From assembly GCA_019636195.1 (NCBI GenBank), contig JAHBYA010000017.1:17360-81359 (forward strand): 64,000 nt of DNA. Reading direction: 5' to 3'. The notes beneath the pieces were generated by a model. It saw nothing but the letters and a program-made list of their open reading frames with translations. It had not been told where the DNA came from and searched no databases. Origin of the DNA: Planctomycetota bacterium (lineage in GTDB: Bacteria > Planctomycetota > UBA8742 > UBA2392). Position numbers and translations under genes: made by a program. How positions within the stretch are numbered: the first letter of the stretch is position 1; each line of letters opens with the position of its first letter. Positions 41,720 through 49,853 of this stretch are shown here, in pieces.

Positions 41720-43297
41720 ATGAAGGCGATGGACCCCAACCTGTTTGACTCGGGCAACGACTTAGGCCGTCGCTACGTCACTGATTTTGCGCGCGTTGAA
41801 ACCTTCTATGCCGGCGACTACCGCCGCCCGGAGCACCTGGCGGCTTTTGCCACGCGCCTGCTGAACCGCACCTGGAAACCGCGCTTTGACCGCAAGCTGG
41901 CGGCGCAACTTTTGCGCGACTACACCGCCCAGCACCACGCGCCGCAGGCGGTGCACGCCAACATCGACAAGCTTGAAGCGCCCGACTGCGTGTGCGTCGT
42001 CACCGGCCAGCAGGCCGGGCTCGGCGGCGGGCCGCTGCTGGCGCTGTACAAGGCGGTCACCGCCATCCGGCTGGCGCGCGAAGTTGAAAGCATCAGCGGC
42101 CAGCCCTGCGTGCCGGTGTTCTGGAACGCCAGCGACGACAGCGACGTCGAGGAAGTCAACCGGCTGCGCGGCATCAAAGACGGCAAGCTGACGCGCTTTC
42201 GCTTCAAGCTGAACGCCGGCAAGCGCCATGTGCGCGAGATTGTGCTGCCCAGCCGCGACGACCCGCAGTGGGGCGATGCCGCGGCGGCGCTGAATGACGG
42301 CCCGTACGCAGAGCGCGCGACGGTGCTGCTGCGCGACGCGGCAGGCCGCGATTTCGGCACAGCGTTCACGCGCCTGATGCTTGAGCTGCTGGGCGGGCGC
42401 GGCCTGGTGGTCATTGAGCCCAAGGCACTTGCCGCCCACCCGGCGTGGCGGCGCATCCACGCCGCGGAAATCGAAAACGCCGACGAGCACGCATACCAGG
42501 TGCTGCGCATGGCCGACCGGCTTGAAAGCAACGGCTTGCCGGCGGGCGTGAACATCACCAACCACCTGAACCTGTTTGTCACCGTCAACGGCGAGCGACG
42601 CCACGTCAGCAGCGACGGCAAGCGCTTCTTCATTGAGGGCCGGGAAGAGGGCCTTTCGCGCACCGCCCTGCTGAAAGAGCTCAAGGACAACCCGGCCGGC
42701 TTCACGCCCAACGTGCTGCTGCGGCCGCTGGTCCAGAACGCGATTTTTCCGACCGTCGCCTATGTCGGCGGCATGGCGGAGATCGCCTACCACGGCTTGC
42801 TCAAGCCGTTGCACCGCAGCCTATCCGTGTTCATGCCCGCGCTGTTCCCGCGGCTTTCGATGACCATTCTGCGCAACCAGGATGCGCGATTGTTTGACGA
42901 GGCGGTGGCGTTCCGGCGCCGGCTCAAGCGGCACCAGGCGGAAGCCGGCATCGTTGAAGAAAGCACCCGAGCGGGCATCAAGGAGGCCTTCGCCGCCCTG
43001 CGCACGGATTTGCTGGGGCTGGGCCGCGGCCTTGAACCGGAGTTGCAGCGCCTTGAGCAGCGCACCCAGCGCGGCGTAGCCGACGTGATGAACCGGGTGC
43101 AGCACGATGCGCTGGCCCTGATGGAGGGCGGCAGCAACCTTGAACCGATCCTCAACCGCTACTTCCCTGAGGACAAACCACAAGAGCGCGTGATCAGCCT
43201 GCTGAGCCTGTACGCCGAACTGGGCCCGCAACTGATTGAACTGGCGGAAGACAGTGGCGACGTGTTTGACTTCCAGCACCGGGCGGCGGTGGTGTAG
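41720..43297 (+). CDS. bshC: Putative cysteine ligase BshC (bacillithiol biosynthesis)
   Basis: In characterised bacteria BshC adds cysteine to glucosaminyl-malate, the last bacillithiol step. 525 residues. The N-terminal nucleotide-like fold has VVTGQQAGLGGGPLLALYKAVTAIRLA and PVFWNASDDSDVEEV, matching the family core; the C-terminal 100 residues form a coiled-coil arm (LEPELQRLEQRTQRGVADVMNRVQHD) as in known structures. bshA and bshB are not in the window, so bacillithiol is an inference. Confidence 0.85.
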   Translation: MKAMDPNLFDSGNDLGRRYVTDFARVETFYAGDYRRPEHLAAFATRLLNRTWKPRFDRKLAAQLLRDYTAQHHAPQAVHANIDKLEAPDCVCVVTGQQAGLGGGPLLALYKAVTAIRLAREVESISGQPCVPVFWNASDDSDVEEVNRLRGIKDGKLTRFRFKLNAGKRHVREIVLPSRDDPQWGDAAAALNDGPYAERATVLLRDAAGRDFGTAFTRLMLELLGGRGLVVIEPKALAAHPAWRRIHAAEIENADEHAYQVLRMADRLESNGLPAGVNITNHLNLFVTVNGERRHVSSDGKRFFIEGREEGLSRTALLKELKDNPAGFTPNVLLRPLVQNAIFPTVAYVGGMAEIAYHGLLKPLHRSLSVFMPALFPRLSMTILRNQDARLFDEAVAFRRRLKRHQAEAGIVEESTRAGIKEAFAALRTDLLGLGRGLEPELQRLEQRTQRGVADVMNRVQHDALALMEGGSNLEPILNRYFPEDKPQERVISLLSLYAELGPQLIELAEDSGDVFDFQHRAAVV

Positions 43298-43545
43298 TCG
43301 CCTTGAGTCCCCTGTCTTATCTTGGGGCACGGTCCTGCAACCCGTAGCCAAGCACCTAAAGCTTTTCTGCCATTGCACTTGCGTCGAATGCCATCGTTGC
43401 GTAACATCCATCCCACAATTCTGACTGAAAAACTGCTACTGGGCTGAACCGCACCCATTGCCTTCCGTTTATTGAGGGGTCGGGAGTATCTTCCCTTTAT
43501 CAGTTCCCGGGGTGTTCCGAGGCACCCATACACCAGGAGGTCGCT

Positions 43546-45228
43546 GTGGCAGGCCAACAGCAGCAGTACTACGAACAGCCGGCTGACCAGCAGTACTACG
43601 GGCAGGAAGAAGCACCGCCCGCAGGTGAGACCGGCGAAGATCTTACCGCGCTGGCGTCGGTGCCCTGGGTGGCAATCGCGCTGGCAGTTCACGTGATCAT
43701 GCTCGTGATCATGTGGTTCATCATTCCGGCTGGCCCGGCACGGGTGAAGATCGACATCATCAAGGCCCAGCAGGAACAGATCGCTGAGCCGCCTCCGCCC
43801 GAGCAGAAGCCCGAGAACGAGACCGAGTTCCCGAAGGACGAGCCGGAGCAGGAAAACCCGACCGAAGACGAGAAGATCGTCGAGGAGGCCACGGACGACG
43901 TCAACGAGGACCCGACCGACAAGCCCAACGAAGACCTTGCCGAAAACCCGAACGACAACCCGTCGGACAACGAGTCACCGCACCCGAACCGCAACAGCAC
44001 GACCAGCGCGGTCGGCTTGGGCGGCGGCGTGGGTGGCGGCGGTGGCCGCGGCGGCGCGGGCGGCTTTGCCTATCGCCGGGCGCGTGGCGGCGGCGGTCGT
44101 CCCCGTGAGGACCGCATGCGTGCCGCGCTTGAGTGGCTGAAGGACCACCAAAACGCGGAAGGCCACTGGAGCGCCACAACCTTCAGTGCCGACACCAAGC
44201 GCGTGAACGCCCAGAAGACCTACAACATCGACCACGTCGCAATCGGCAACCCCGATGGCGACAAGGGCTGGGAGCAGACCACCGACATCGGCCTGACGGG
44301 CCTTGCCCTGCTGGCCTTCGTCGGCGCCGGCTACGACCACAAGGAAGGCGACTACCGCGCCACCTGCCGCCAGGCGATCCTTTACCTGCGCAAGGTCCAG
44401 AGCAACGACGGCTGCTTCGGCCCCAAGGAAGACGACCACTTCGTGTACAACCACAGCATCTGCGCCATGGCCATGGCCGAAGCCTACGGCCTGAGCCTTG
44501 ACCCGGTGCTGAAGCCGATCGCCGACAAGGGCGTCGAGTTCATCCTGCGCGCCCAGAACCCCGGCCTTGGCTGGCGCTACGGTGTGCAGCCGGGCATCAA
44601 CGACAGCTCGGTGACGGGCTGGATGGTGCTTGCGCTCAAGTCGTGCAAGATGGCCGGTCTGGAGTTCGACAGCACCAAGTGCTACAGCGACGCGTTTGAG
44701 TGGTTCAAGATGGTGACCGTGGACGTCAACGGCTACCCCAAGTGCGGCTACGACAGCCCGGGCAGCAACAACGCCCGTCTGCGCACCGCCGACAGCTACG
44801 AGCACAACCCGGCCATGGACGCCATCTACGTCATGAGCGTGCTGTTCATGGACAAGGCTGACCTCAAGGACCGCACGGTGCAGACGCTGTCCAAGATCTG
44901 CGTCGATAAGGCCTACCTGCCGAGCTGGGAGAAGAACAAGATTGACTACTACTACTGGTACTACGCCAGCCTGGCACTGTACCAGGTCGGCGGCAGCAAC
45001 TGGGCGGCCTGGGAAAAGTCCATGGCCAAGACCCTGCTGGACTACCAGCGCGGCTACCACGCCGAAGACGTCAAGAAGGGCCTTGTCAACAAGGAACTGC
45101 TCGACGAACACGGCAGCTGGGATGCCTGCGACGCCTGGAGCACAGCCGGCGGCCGCGTGTACTCAACGGCCATCAACTGCCTGACGCTGCAGGTGTACTA
45201 CCGCTACCAGAAGATGCACAAGGACTAG
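43546..45228 (+). CDS. Membrane protein with a terpenoid-cyclase/prenyltransferase-type repeat domain
   Basis: 560 residues from GTG at 43546, which has AGGAGG five bases upstream. The N-terminal 40 residues are Gln/Tyr-rich. One membrane helix follows (41-60), then a Pro/Glu/Asp/Asn-rich periplasmic segment (70-150) in TonB style and a Gly/Arg-rich linker (about 157-185). The rest is an alpha/alpha-toroid of the squalene-cyclase/complement type: ALEWLKDHQNAEGHW, TGLALLAFVGAGYDH, LRKVQSNDGCFG, YNHSICAMAMAEAYG and SSVTGWMVLALKSCK. It lacks an obvious DxDD cyclase motif, so it is probably a binding protein rather than a terpene cyclase. Confidence 0.8.
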   Translation: MAGQQQQYYEQPADQQYYGQEEAPPAGETGEDLTALASVPWVAIALAVHVIMLVIMWFIIPAGPARVKIDIIKAQQEQIAEPPPPEQKPENETEFPKDEPEQENPTEDEKIVEEATDDVNEDPTDKPNEDLAENPNDNPSDNESPHPNRNSTTSAVGLGGGVGGGGGRGGAGGFAYRRARGGGGRPREDRMRAALEWLKDHQNAEGHWSATTFSADTKRVNAQKTYNIDHVAIGNPDGDKGWEQTTDIGLTGLALLAFVGAGYDHKEGDYRATCRQAILYLRKVQSNDGCFGPKEDDHFVYNHSICAMAMAEAYGLSLDPVLKPIADKGVEFILRAQNPGLGWRYGVQPGINDSSVTGWMVLALKSCKMAGLEFDSTKCYSDAFEWFKMVTVDVNGYPKCGYDSPGSNNARLRTADSYEHNPAMDAIYVMSVLFMDKADLKDRTVQTLSKICVDKAYLPSWEKNKIDYYYWYYASLALYQVGGSNWAAWEKSMAKTLLDYQRGYHAEDVKKGLVNKELLDEHGSWDACDAWSTAGGRVYSTAINCLTLQVYYRYQKMHKD

Positions 45229-45245
45229 CCTGTGCAGCAATCCTG

Positions 45246-45273
45246 ACCGGGGCGGCCGAACGGCCGCCCCGGT
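45246..45273 (+). terminator. Perfect 13-bp hairpin after the repeat-domain gene
   Basis: ACCGGGGCGGCCG and CGGCCGCCCCGGT pair around AA, 17 bases past the stop codon. T-rich sequence follows shortly. Confidence 0.75.
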
Positions 45274-45323
45274 TCATTTCGATGCATTTTTCCAACTGTC
45301 TTTCGCGCCGGCGGCGCCTGCCC

Positions 45324-45339
45324 TACAATCCGCCCACGC
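45324..45339 (+). promoter_or_regulatory. -10-like box close to the permease start
   Basis: TACAAT at 45324-45329 lies ten bases before the ATG at 45340 with no ribosome-binding sequence, which would make an almost leaderless mRNA. Confidence 0.3.
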
Positions 45340-46821
45340 ATGTCCAAGAAAAAGAAGCAGCAAAGTCAGCGCAACGCGCCGCCGGCACCGCCGCCAGCAC
45401 CCGAGGCGCCGTACCTGCCCGCGCCCATCCGGGCGCTGGACGCCGACTATTCGCAGGTGCTGCGCATGCGCAACGTGCGCTGGCTGATCGTCATGGCCGC
45501 CGTGGTGGGCGCGCTGATCCTGGGCTGGTACCTGAGCGCGGTGTTTGTGCCGCTGCTGGTGGCGCTGGCAACGGCCTACATTCTGAACCCGCTGGTCGTG
45601 AAACTGCAAAAGAAGGGCATCTCGCGCACCCGCGCCGTGCTGTGGATCTTCATCATGTTCATTGTGCTGGGCGCAGCCGTCGGCAGCTGGGTGGCGCTCA
45701 GCGTCGTGCGCGACGTGCAGGAGATCTCGGCCCAGGCCCAGGACATGTGGGAGGACTTCAAGGCCAACAAGGACGAGTGGGTCGCCAGCTACAACGAGAT
45801 CGTGCCCGGCGACATGCAGCTTGACCCCAAGGAAGACGCCATCGGCAAGGTCGGTGAAGCCGTGGTCAAAGAGCTGTTTCCCAGCGCCAGCCAGGTCGAA
45901 GAGCCTGAGCGGGTGGCCGCCCGCGCCGCCATGACCAGCGCCCGCGCCGACCTGCTGGCTGCGTTTCAACAGGTGGACAAGAGCGGCGACATGGTGTTGA
46001 CACCCGCCGAGGTGGATGCGCAGACCTTCAAGGCGATGGACAAGGACGGCGACGAACGCGTCACCACCGACGAATGGTTCATCTACTTCGGGTCGTCGCC
46101 GCCCACCACAGAGGGCCGCGGCGTTTCACCCCAGACGCAGCAGGCCGTGGACAAGCTGGTGTCGTACATCGGCGACGGCCTTGCGGGCGTGTTGACCCTG
46201 CTGTTGTTCATAACGCTGGTGCCAATTTACACGTGGTACTTCATGGTCGGCTTCGACAAGGTCGTGGCCAAGGGTCGCGAATACCTGCCCGGCGCGCACC
46301 GCCCGCGCATAGAGAAGATCCTCACCGAAATCGACGCCATGATGCGCGCCTTTTTCCGCGGCCGCATAGTCGTCGTCTTCATCATCACCGTGCTTACAAC
46401 CATCGTCTATCTGGTCTTCGGCGTGAAGTACGCCGTGCTGCTGGGGCTAATGTCCGGCCTTGGCGTTCTGATCCCGTACTTTTCCATGGTCGCGGGCTGG
46501 ATACCGGCCATCATCATCATGCTGATCAGCGGCGACAGCTGGGGCGCGATCATCGGCATGAGCATCGGATTTCATGTGATCCAGGCCTTCGAGCAGTACG
46601 TGCTGACGCCCAGGCTGCTGGGCAACGCCGTTGAGCTGCACCCGGTTACCCTGCTGGTGGGCGTGTTCGTGATGGCCAGCCTGTTCGGCTTGTTCGGCGC
46701 CCTGCTGGCTGTGCCGCTTACAGCGATTGCCAAGACGCTGGGCCGTGAGTTCCTGCTGCCGTACTTCAAAAGCCTCGCTTCCGAAAAGCCCTCGGCCAGG
46801 GCGCCGCCGGCATCGGCCTGA
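45340..46821 (+). CDS. AI-2E/PerM-family permease with inserted EF-hand pair
   Basis: 493 residues. A Pro/Ala-rich cytoplasmic start precedes membrane helices of the AI-2E transporter family: VRWLIVMAAVVGALILGWYL, FVPLLVALATAYILNPLV, then FMVGFDKVVAKGREYLP, AFFRGRIVVVFIITVLTT and ILNPLV/GLGVLIPYF-type motifs. Between the third and fourth helices, where the family has a periplasmic loop, the sequence carries two EF-hand loops: DKSGDMVLTPAE at 213-224 and DKDGDERVTTDE at 234-245. Both match the 12-residue calcium-binding pattern. The transported substrate is unknown; AI-2 export is known only for some members. Confidence 0.85.
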   Translation: MSKKKKQQSQRNAPPAPPPAPEAPYLPAPIRALDADYSQVLRMRNVRWLIVMAAVVGALILGWYLSAVFVPLLVALATAYILNPLVVKLQKKGISRTRAVLWIFIMFIVLGAAVGSWVALSVVRDVQEISAQAQDMWEDFKANKDEWVASYNEIVPGDMQLDPKEDAIGKVGEAVVKELFPSASQVEEPERVAARAAMTSARADLLAAFQQVDKSGDMVLTPAEVDAQTFKAMDKDGDERVTTDEWFIYFGSSPPTTEGRGVSPQTQQAVDKLVSYIGDGLAGVLTLLLFITLVPIYTWYFMVGFDKVVAKGREYLPGAHRPRIEKILTEIDAMMRAFFRGRIVVVFIITVLTTIVYLVFGVKYAVLLGLMSGLGVLIPYFSMVAGWIPAIIIMLISGDSWGAIIGMSIGFHVIQAFEQYVLTPRLLGNAVELHPVTLLVGVFVMASLFGLFGALLAVPLTAIAKTLGREFLLPYFKSLASEKPSARAPPASA

Positions 46822-46836
46822 TACTGCGGCCCGACT

Positions 46837-47727
46837 CTATCCGTACTTTCGCGCAAGCTCCTGGGCTTCCGCGGCGCTGTCGAGCAGCTTCCCGGTGTCA
46901 TAGGGCGTGGTGTACCCGAACCTGGCCAGCAGCGGCAGCAGTTGCAGCGTGTCGATGTTGCCCACCAGCTCATCCTCGGCAAACGGGCACCCGCCGATGC
47001 CGCCGATCGCGCTGTCGAACAACCGGCAGCCCGCGTCCAGCGCCTGGCTTACCTTGTCGTGCAGCGTGCTGGGCGTGGCGTGCAGGTGCACCCCCAGTTG
47101 CATGCCCGGCACAGCCGCCTTCACCGCCGCAAAAGTATCCCCCACCTGCGCCGCGGTCGCGACGCCGACCGTATCGGCCAGTTGCACGCACGCCGCGCCA
47201 AGGTCCTGCGCGCGTTTTGCAAAGTCGATCACGCGGCTGGGATCGTGCGGCTCGTTGTATGGATTGCCGAACGCCATGCTGAGATAGACCACCAGTTCAA
47301 GCGCTTCGCGGTTGCACAGGGCCTGCATGCTTTCAAGCTCGGCCCAGGCCTCCTCAAGCGACTTGTTGGTGTTGCGCCGCTGAAACGTCTCGTTCACGCT
47401 GAGCGGAAAGCCCGCGGCATGGATGCGCCGCCCGCCCACATGCCCGAACTTGTGGTTGGCGACCGCAATGCCTTCCGCGCCGCGCAGGTTCGCCACAATC
47501 GCGATCAGGTACAAACCGGGCGCGGTCTTCATGTTCTCGAACACGACGGCTGTGTCGGCCATCTGCGGCACGGCCTTGGGGCTGACAAAGCTGCCGAAAT
47601 CAATGCGTCGCACGCCGGCGCTGATCAGTCGGTTCATGTACGCGATTTTGCGGTCGGTGGGTATAAAGCGCGGCAGGCCCTGAAAGGCGTCGCGGGGGCA
47701 TTCAGTGAGTGTGATCATCTCGGCCAT
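46837..47727 (-). CDS. HMG-CoA lyase-like aldolase
   Basis: 296 residues from the ATG at 47727. The TIM-barrel lyase family is shown by TECPRDAFQGLPRFIPT near residue 7, RRIDFGSFVSPKAVPQMAD, PFSVNETFQRRNTNKS-type middle, VQLADTVGVATAAQV, GVHLHATPSTLHDKV and the active-site loop GGIGGCPFAEDELVGNIDT. HMG-CoA lyase gives acetoacetate and acetyl-CoA. Two changes weaken the specific call: CPRDAFQG for the usual GPRDGLQ, and HLHAT for HxHDT. It may act on a related acyl-CoA. Confidence 0.78.
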   Translation of the reverse strand: MAEMITLTECPRDAFQGLPRFIPTDRKIAYMNRLISAGVRRIDFGSFVSPKAVPQMADTAVVFENMKTAPGLYLIAIVANLRGAEGIAVANHKFGHVGGRRIHAAGFPLSVNETFQRRNTNKSLEEAWAELESMQALCNREALELVVYLSMAFGNPYNEPHDPSRVIDFAKRAQDLGAACVQLADTVGVATAAQVGDTFAAVKAAVPGMQLGVHLHATPSTLHDKVSQALDAGCRLFDSAIGGIGGCPFAEDELVGNIDTLQLLPLLARFGYTTPYDTGKLLDSAAEAQELARKYG

Positions 47728-47791
47728 GGAAAGAGCATACGTTGGGGGCAAGAGGTTTGCATACGTCCGCGCGCAGGGGCACAATGGAAAC

Positions 47792-48097
47792 ATGGCCAAC
47801 GACAACTTCTCATCCCTGCTCAGCAGCACGCTGGTGATGGAGATTGACGCCTTTATTCACCGCAACGGCGGCGACTACACGGCGTGGGTCGTCGGCTTGA
47901 CCAATGACGTTGAAGCCGCGCTGGCCTCGCACGGCGTTGACCGCAACAAGCACAAGGTGTCCACGCTGAACGCCCTGACCGACAAGCGCGCCGGGCTGAT
48001 CGTTGACTACTTCACGCACAAGGGCTGCGCCGCAGGCAGGCAGGAAGGCGCGGGCTTCGTGTACGCCTACCGTCGCGCGTTCAACACCACACCCTGA
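47792..48097 (+). CDS. Small protein, possible GIY-YIG-like fold
   Basis: 101 residues from the ATG at 47792; GGAA lies upstream. The segment DYTAWVVGLTNDVEAALASHG, continued by RAGLIVDYFTHKGC and FVYAYRRAF, resembles a family of small proteins with a GIY-YIG-like layout (WYVGITND, then an aromatic C-terminal YVYAY). The catalytic Arg/Glu positions are not obvious, so nuclease activity is not claimed. It lies 14 bases before the aconitase-like mini-gene and is probably co-transcribed with it. Confidence 0.55.
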   Translation: MANDNFSSLLSSTLVMEIDAFIHRNGGDYTAWVVGLTNDVEAALASHGVDRNKHKVSTLNALTDKRAGLIVDYFTHKGCAAGRQEGAGFVYAYRRAFNTTP

Positions 48098-48110
48098 ACA
48101 AAAGGGCGCC

Positions 48111-48380
48111 ATGCAGCAGCTCTTGATCACAGGTGACGCCCATGCTCTGGACGCCGCAGCCACCGCGCTGGCGGGCCGGCGCATCAAGGCGGGCGTGCGC
48201 GCATTTGCCATGCCCGCCGACAATGAACAGTACGTCGCGGCCATCGACAGCGGCGCGATCAAGGCGCTGCACGCGGCGGGTGTGGTGATCTGCGCGCCGG
48301 GCACGCCGCCGCCTGCGCTGGCCCCCGGTGAAACGCAGATGGACATTACTTCTGAGGGGCTTGCGAAACTGCTGCAGTAA
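48111..48380 (+). CDS. Mini-protein resembling an aconitase/LeuC Fe-S domain without cluster cysteines
   Basis: 89 residues. The order LLITGDAHALDAAATAL, GRRIKAGVRAFAMPADN, VAAIDSGAIKALHAAGVVI, CAPGTPPPALAPGETQM follows the C-terminal Fe-S domain of LeuC/aconitase catalytic subunits (GSCTNGRxEDLR, KVxxGVRxxVxPAS, AGAxVxPPGCGPCLG, LAPGE). The cysteines are lost: SCTN is replaced by GDAH, and GCGPC by GTPPP. It is therefore a stand-alone domain unlikely to hold a 4Fe-4S cluster. It has a plausible start and a downstream gene 12 bases away, so it is not a decaying fragment at the nucleotide level. Role unknown. Confidence 0.7.
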   Translation: MQQLLITGDAHALDAAATALAGRRIKAGVRAFAMPADNEQYVAAIDSGAIKALHAAGVVICAPGTPPPALAPGETQMDITSEGLAKLLQ

Positions 48381-48391
48381 GGGAGACCGAG

Positions 48392-49807
48392 ATGCGTCTT
48401 GTGATGACAGGCTTCTGCCTTGTTGCGCTGTGCAGTCTGGTTGTGGCGCAGGACAAGCCCGACCGGGTCGCCGAGCTTGAAAAGCGCGTGGACCAGCTTG
48501 AGAAAGACAACGCCGAGCTGCGGCGCCGCATTGAGGCGCTGGAGGCCAAGGCCGGCCAGCAGCCGCGCGCCGGCACGCAAGGCGTACTGTGGACACTGGC
48601 GCTGAAAAGCGACCAGAAGGGCAGCGCACACGTGGCTGACCTTGATGGCGACGGCAAACTCGAAATCGTGTTCGGGACGTACTTCAACGAAGAGCACCTG
48701 TTCTGCGTGGATGCCGCCACCGGCGCCATCAAGTGGAAGCACAAGTCCGACGGCGGGCCGCTGGACGCAAGCGTCGCCATCGCCGACGTGGACGGCGACG
48801 GCAAACTGGACGTGCTGTCGGGCGACTCCGCCTATGGCAAGCTGTACTGCCTGTCGGGCGACGGCAAGCTGAAGGGGATTTTTCAGCTTCCCAGCGGCAC
48901 GGATTCGCCGCCCGCGGTCGCGGACCTGGATGGCGACGGCGCCATCGAAGTCATCGCCGGCAGCATGTGGCAGCGCGACGGCATTGGCGCGGTCACCTGC
49001 TTCAACGGCAAGACGCGCGAGAAAATCTGGGAACGCCGCATCAAGGGCTGCGTGCAGTCTGAGCCGGTGCTGGTTGACCTGAACGGCGACAAGGTGCTGG
49101 ACGTGATCGTCACGTCGTGGCGCGGCGACCGCAAGATTCACGCGCTGAACGGCAAGGACGGCGAGCCGCTGTGGGAGTTTGAAACGCCGGGCAACGACAA
49201 GTCGATGGGCATGTACCACGGCGTGGCCATCGGCGGCCAAGGCGATGCACTGACCATTTATGCCGCCACCTGCCAGGGCGACGTGTACGCGCTTGATGCC
49301 AAGGGCAAGGCGCGCTGGCACCGGCACGTTGACGACTACCTGTTCGCGCCGCCGACGCTGGCTGACCTGGACGGCGACGGCAAAGACGAGCTGATTTTCG
49401 GCGGGCGCAAGCTGTATGTGGTACGGGCCGCCGACGGCACCGACGTCTGGGGCCCGACGGTGGTCACGCACGCGCTGGACCGCGGCGCCGTGGTGGCCGA
49501 TGCCGACGGCGACGGCAAGCCGGACGTGATCTACTTTGACGGCGTTAAGGTGCTGGCGCGCGACGGCACCAGCGGGCGCGTGGTGTTCACGTTTGATACG
49601 CTGCTCAAAGGCGACATATCCAGCGCGCCGATTGTCGCTGACTTTGACGGCGACGGCGCGTTGGACCTGTTTTTTGTGTGCGGCACCGGCACCAGCGAAA
49701 ACCGCGGCCGAGACAACGCCGGCACCGCGTACGCGGTCAAGCTCAAGGGCAAGGGTGAAGGCTGGCGGACATTCCGGGGCAACCTGCGCCGCACCGGCCG
49801 CCAATGA
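48392..49807 (+). CDS. Exported FG-GAP/VCBS beta-propeller protein
   Basis: 471 residues. A signal peptide (LVMTGFCLVALCSLVVAQ) is followed by a short coiled coil (VAELEKRVDQLEKDNAELRRRIEALEAK). The rest is a propeller of about seven repeats, each with DLDGDGKxE-type calcium-binding loops: ADLDGDGKLEIVF, ADVDGDGKLDVL, ADLDGDGAIEVI, ADLDGDGKDELIFGG, ADADGDGKPDVIYF and ADFDGDGALDLFF. PQQ-like features (GAIKWKH, GEPLWEFE) suggest a mixed FG-GAP/PQQ propeller. It probably binds proteins or polymers outside the cytoplasm. Confidence 0.85.
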   Translation: MRLVMTGFCLVALCSLVVAQDKPDRVAELEKRVDQLEKDNAELRRRIEALEAKAGQQPRAGTQGVLWTLALKSDQKGSAHVADLDGDGKLEIVFGTYFNEEHLFCVDAATGAIKWKHKSDGGPLDASVAIADVDGDGKLDVLSGDSAYGKLYCLSGDGKLKGIFQLPSGTDSPPAVADLDGDGAIEVIAGSMWQRDGIGAVTCFNGKTREKIWERRIKGCVQSEPVLVDLNGDKVLDVIVTSWRGDRKIHALNGKDGEPLWEFETPGNDKSMGMYHGVAIGGQGDALTIYAATCQGDVYALDAKGKARWHRHVDDYLFAPPTLADLDGDGKDELIFGGRKLYVVRAADGTDVWGPTVVTHALDRGAVVADADGDGKPDVIYFDGVKVLARDGTSGRVVFTFDTLLKGDISSAPIVADFDGDGALDLFFVCGTGTSENRGRDNAGTAYAVKLKGKGEGWRTFRGNLRRTGRQ

Positions 49808-49838
49808 CAAAGGCGCGGACACTTCGTCCGCGCCTTTG
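49808..49838. terminator. Perfect 13-bp hairpin between convergent genes
   Basis: CAAAGGCGCGGAC and GTCCGCGCCTTTG pair around ACTTC immediately after the propeller stop; the T-run lies inside the second arm. It can end both this gene and the convergent one. Confidence 0.85.
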
Positions 49839-49853
49839 CGTTGCATGTACTGC

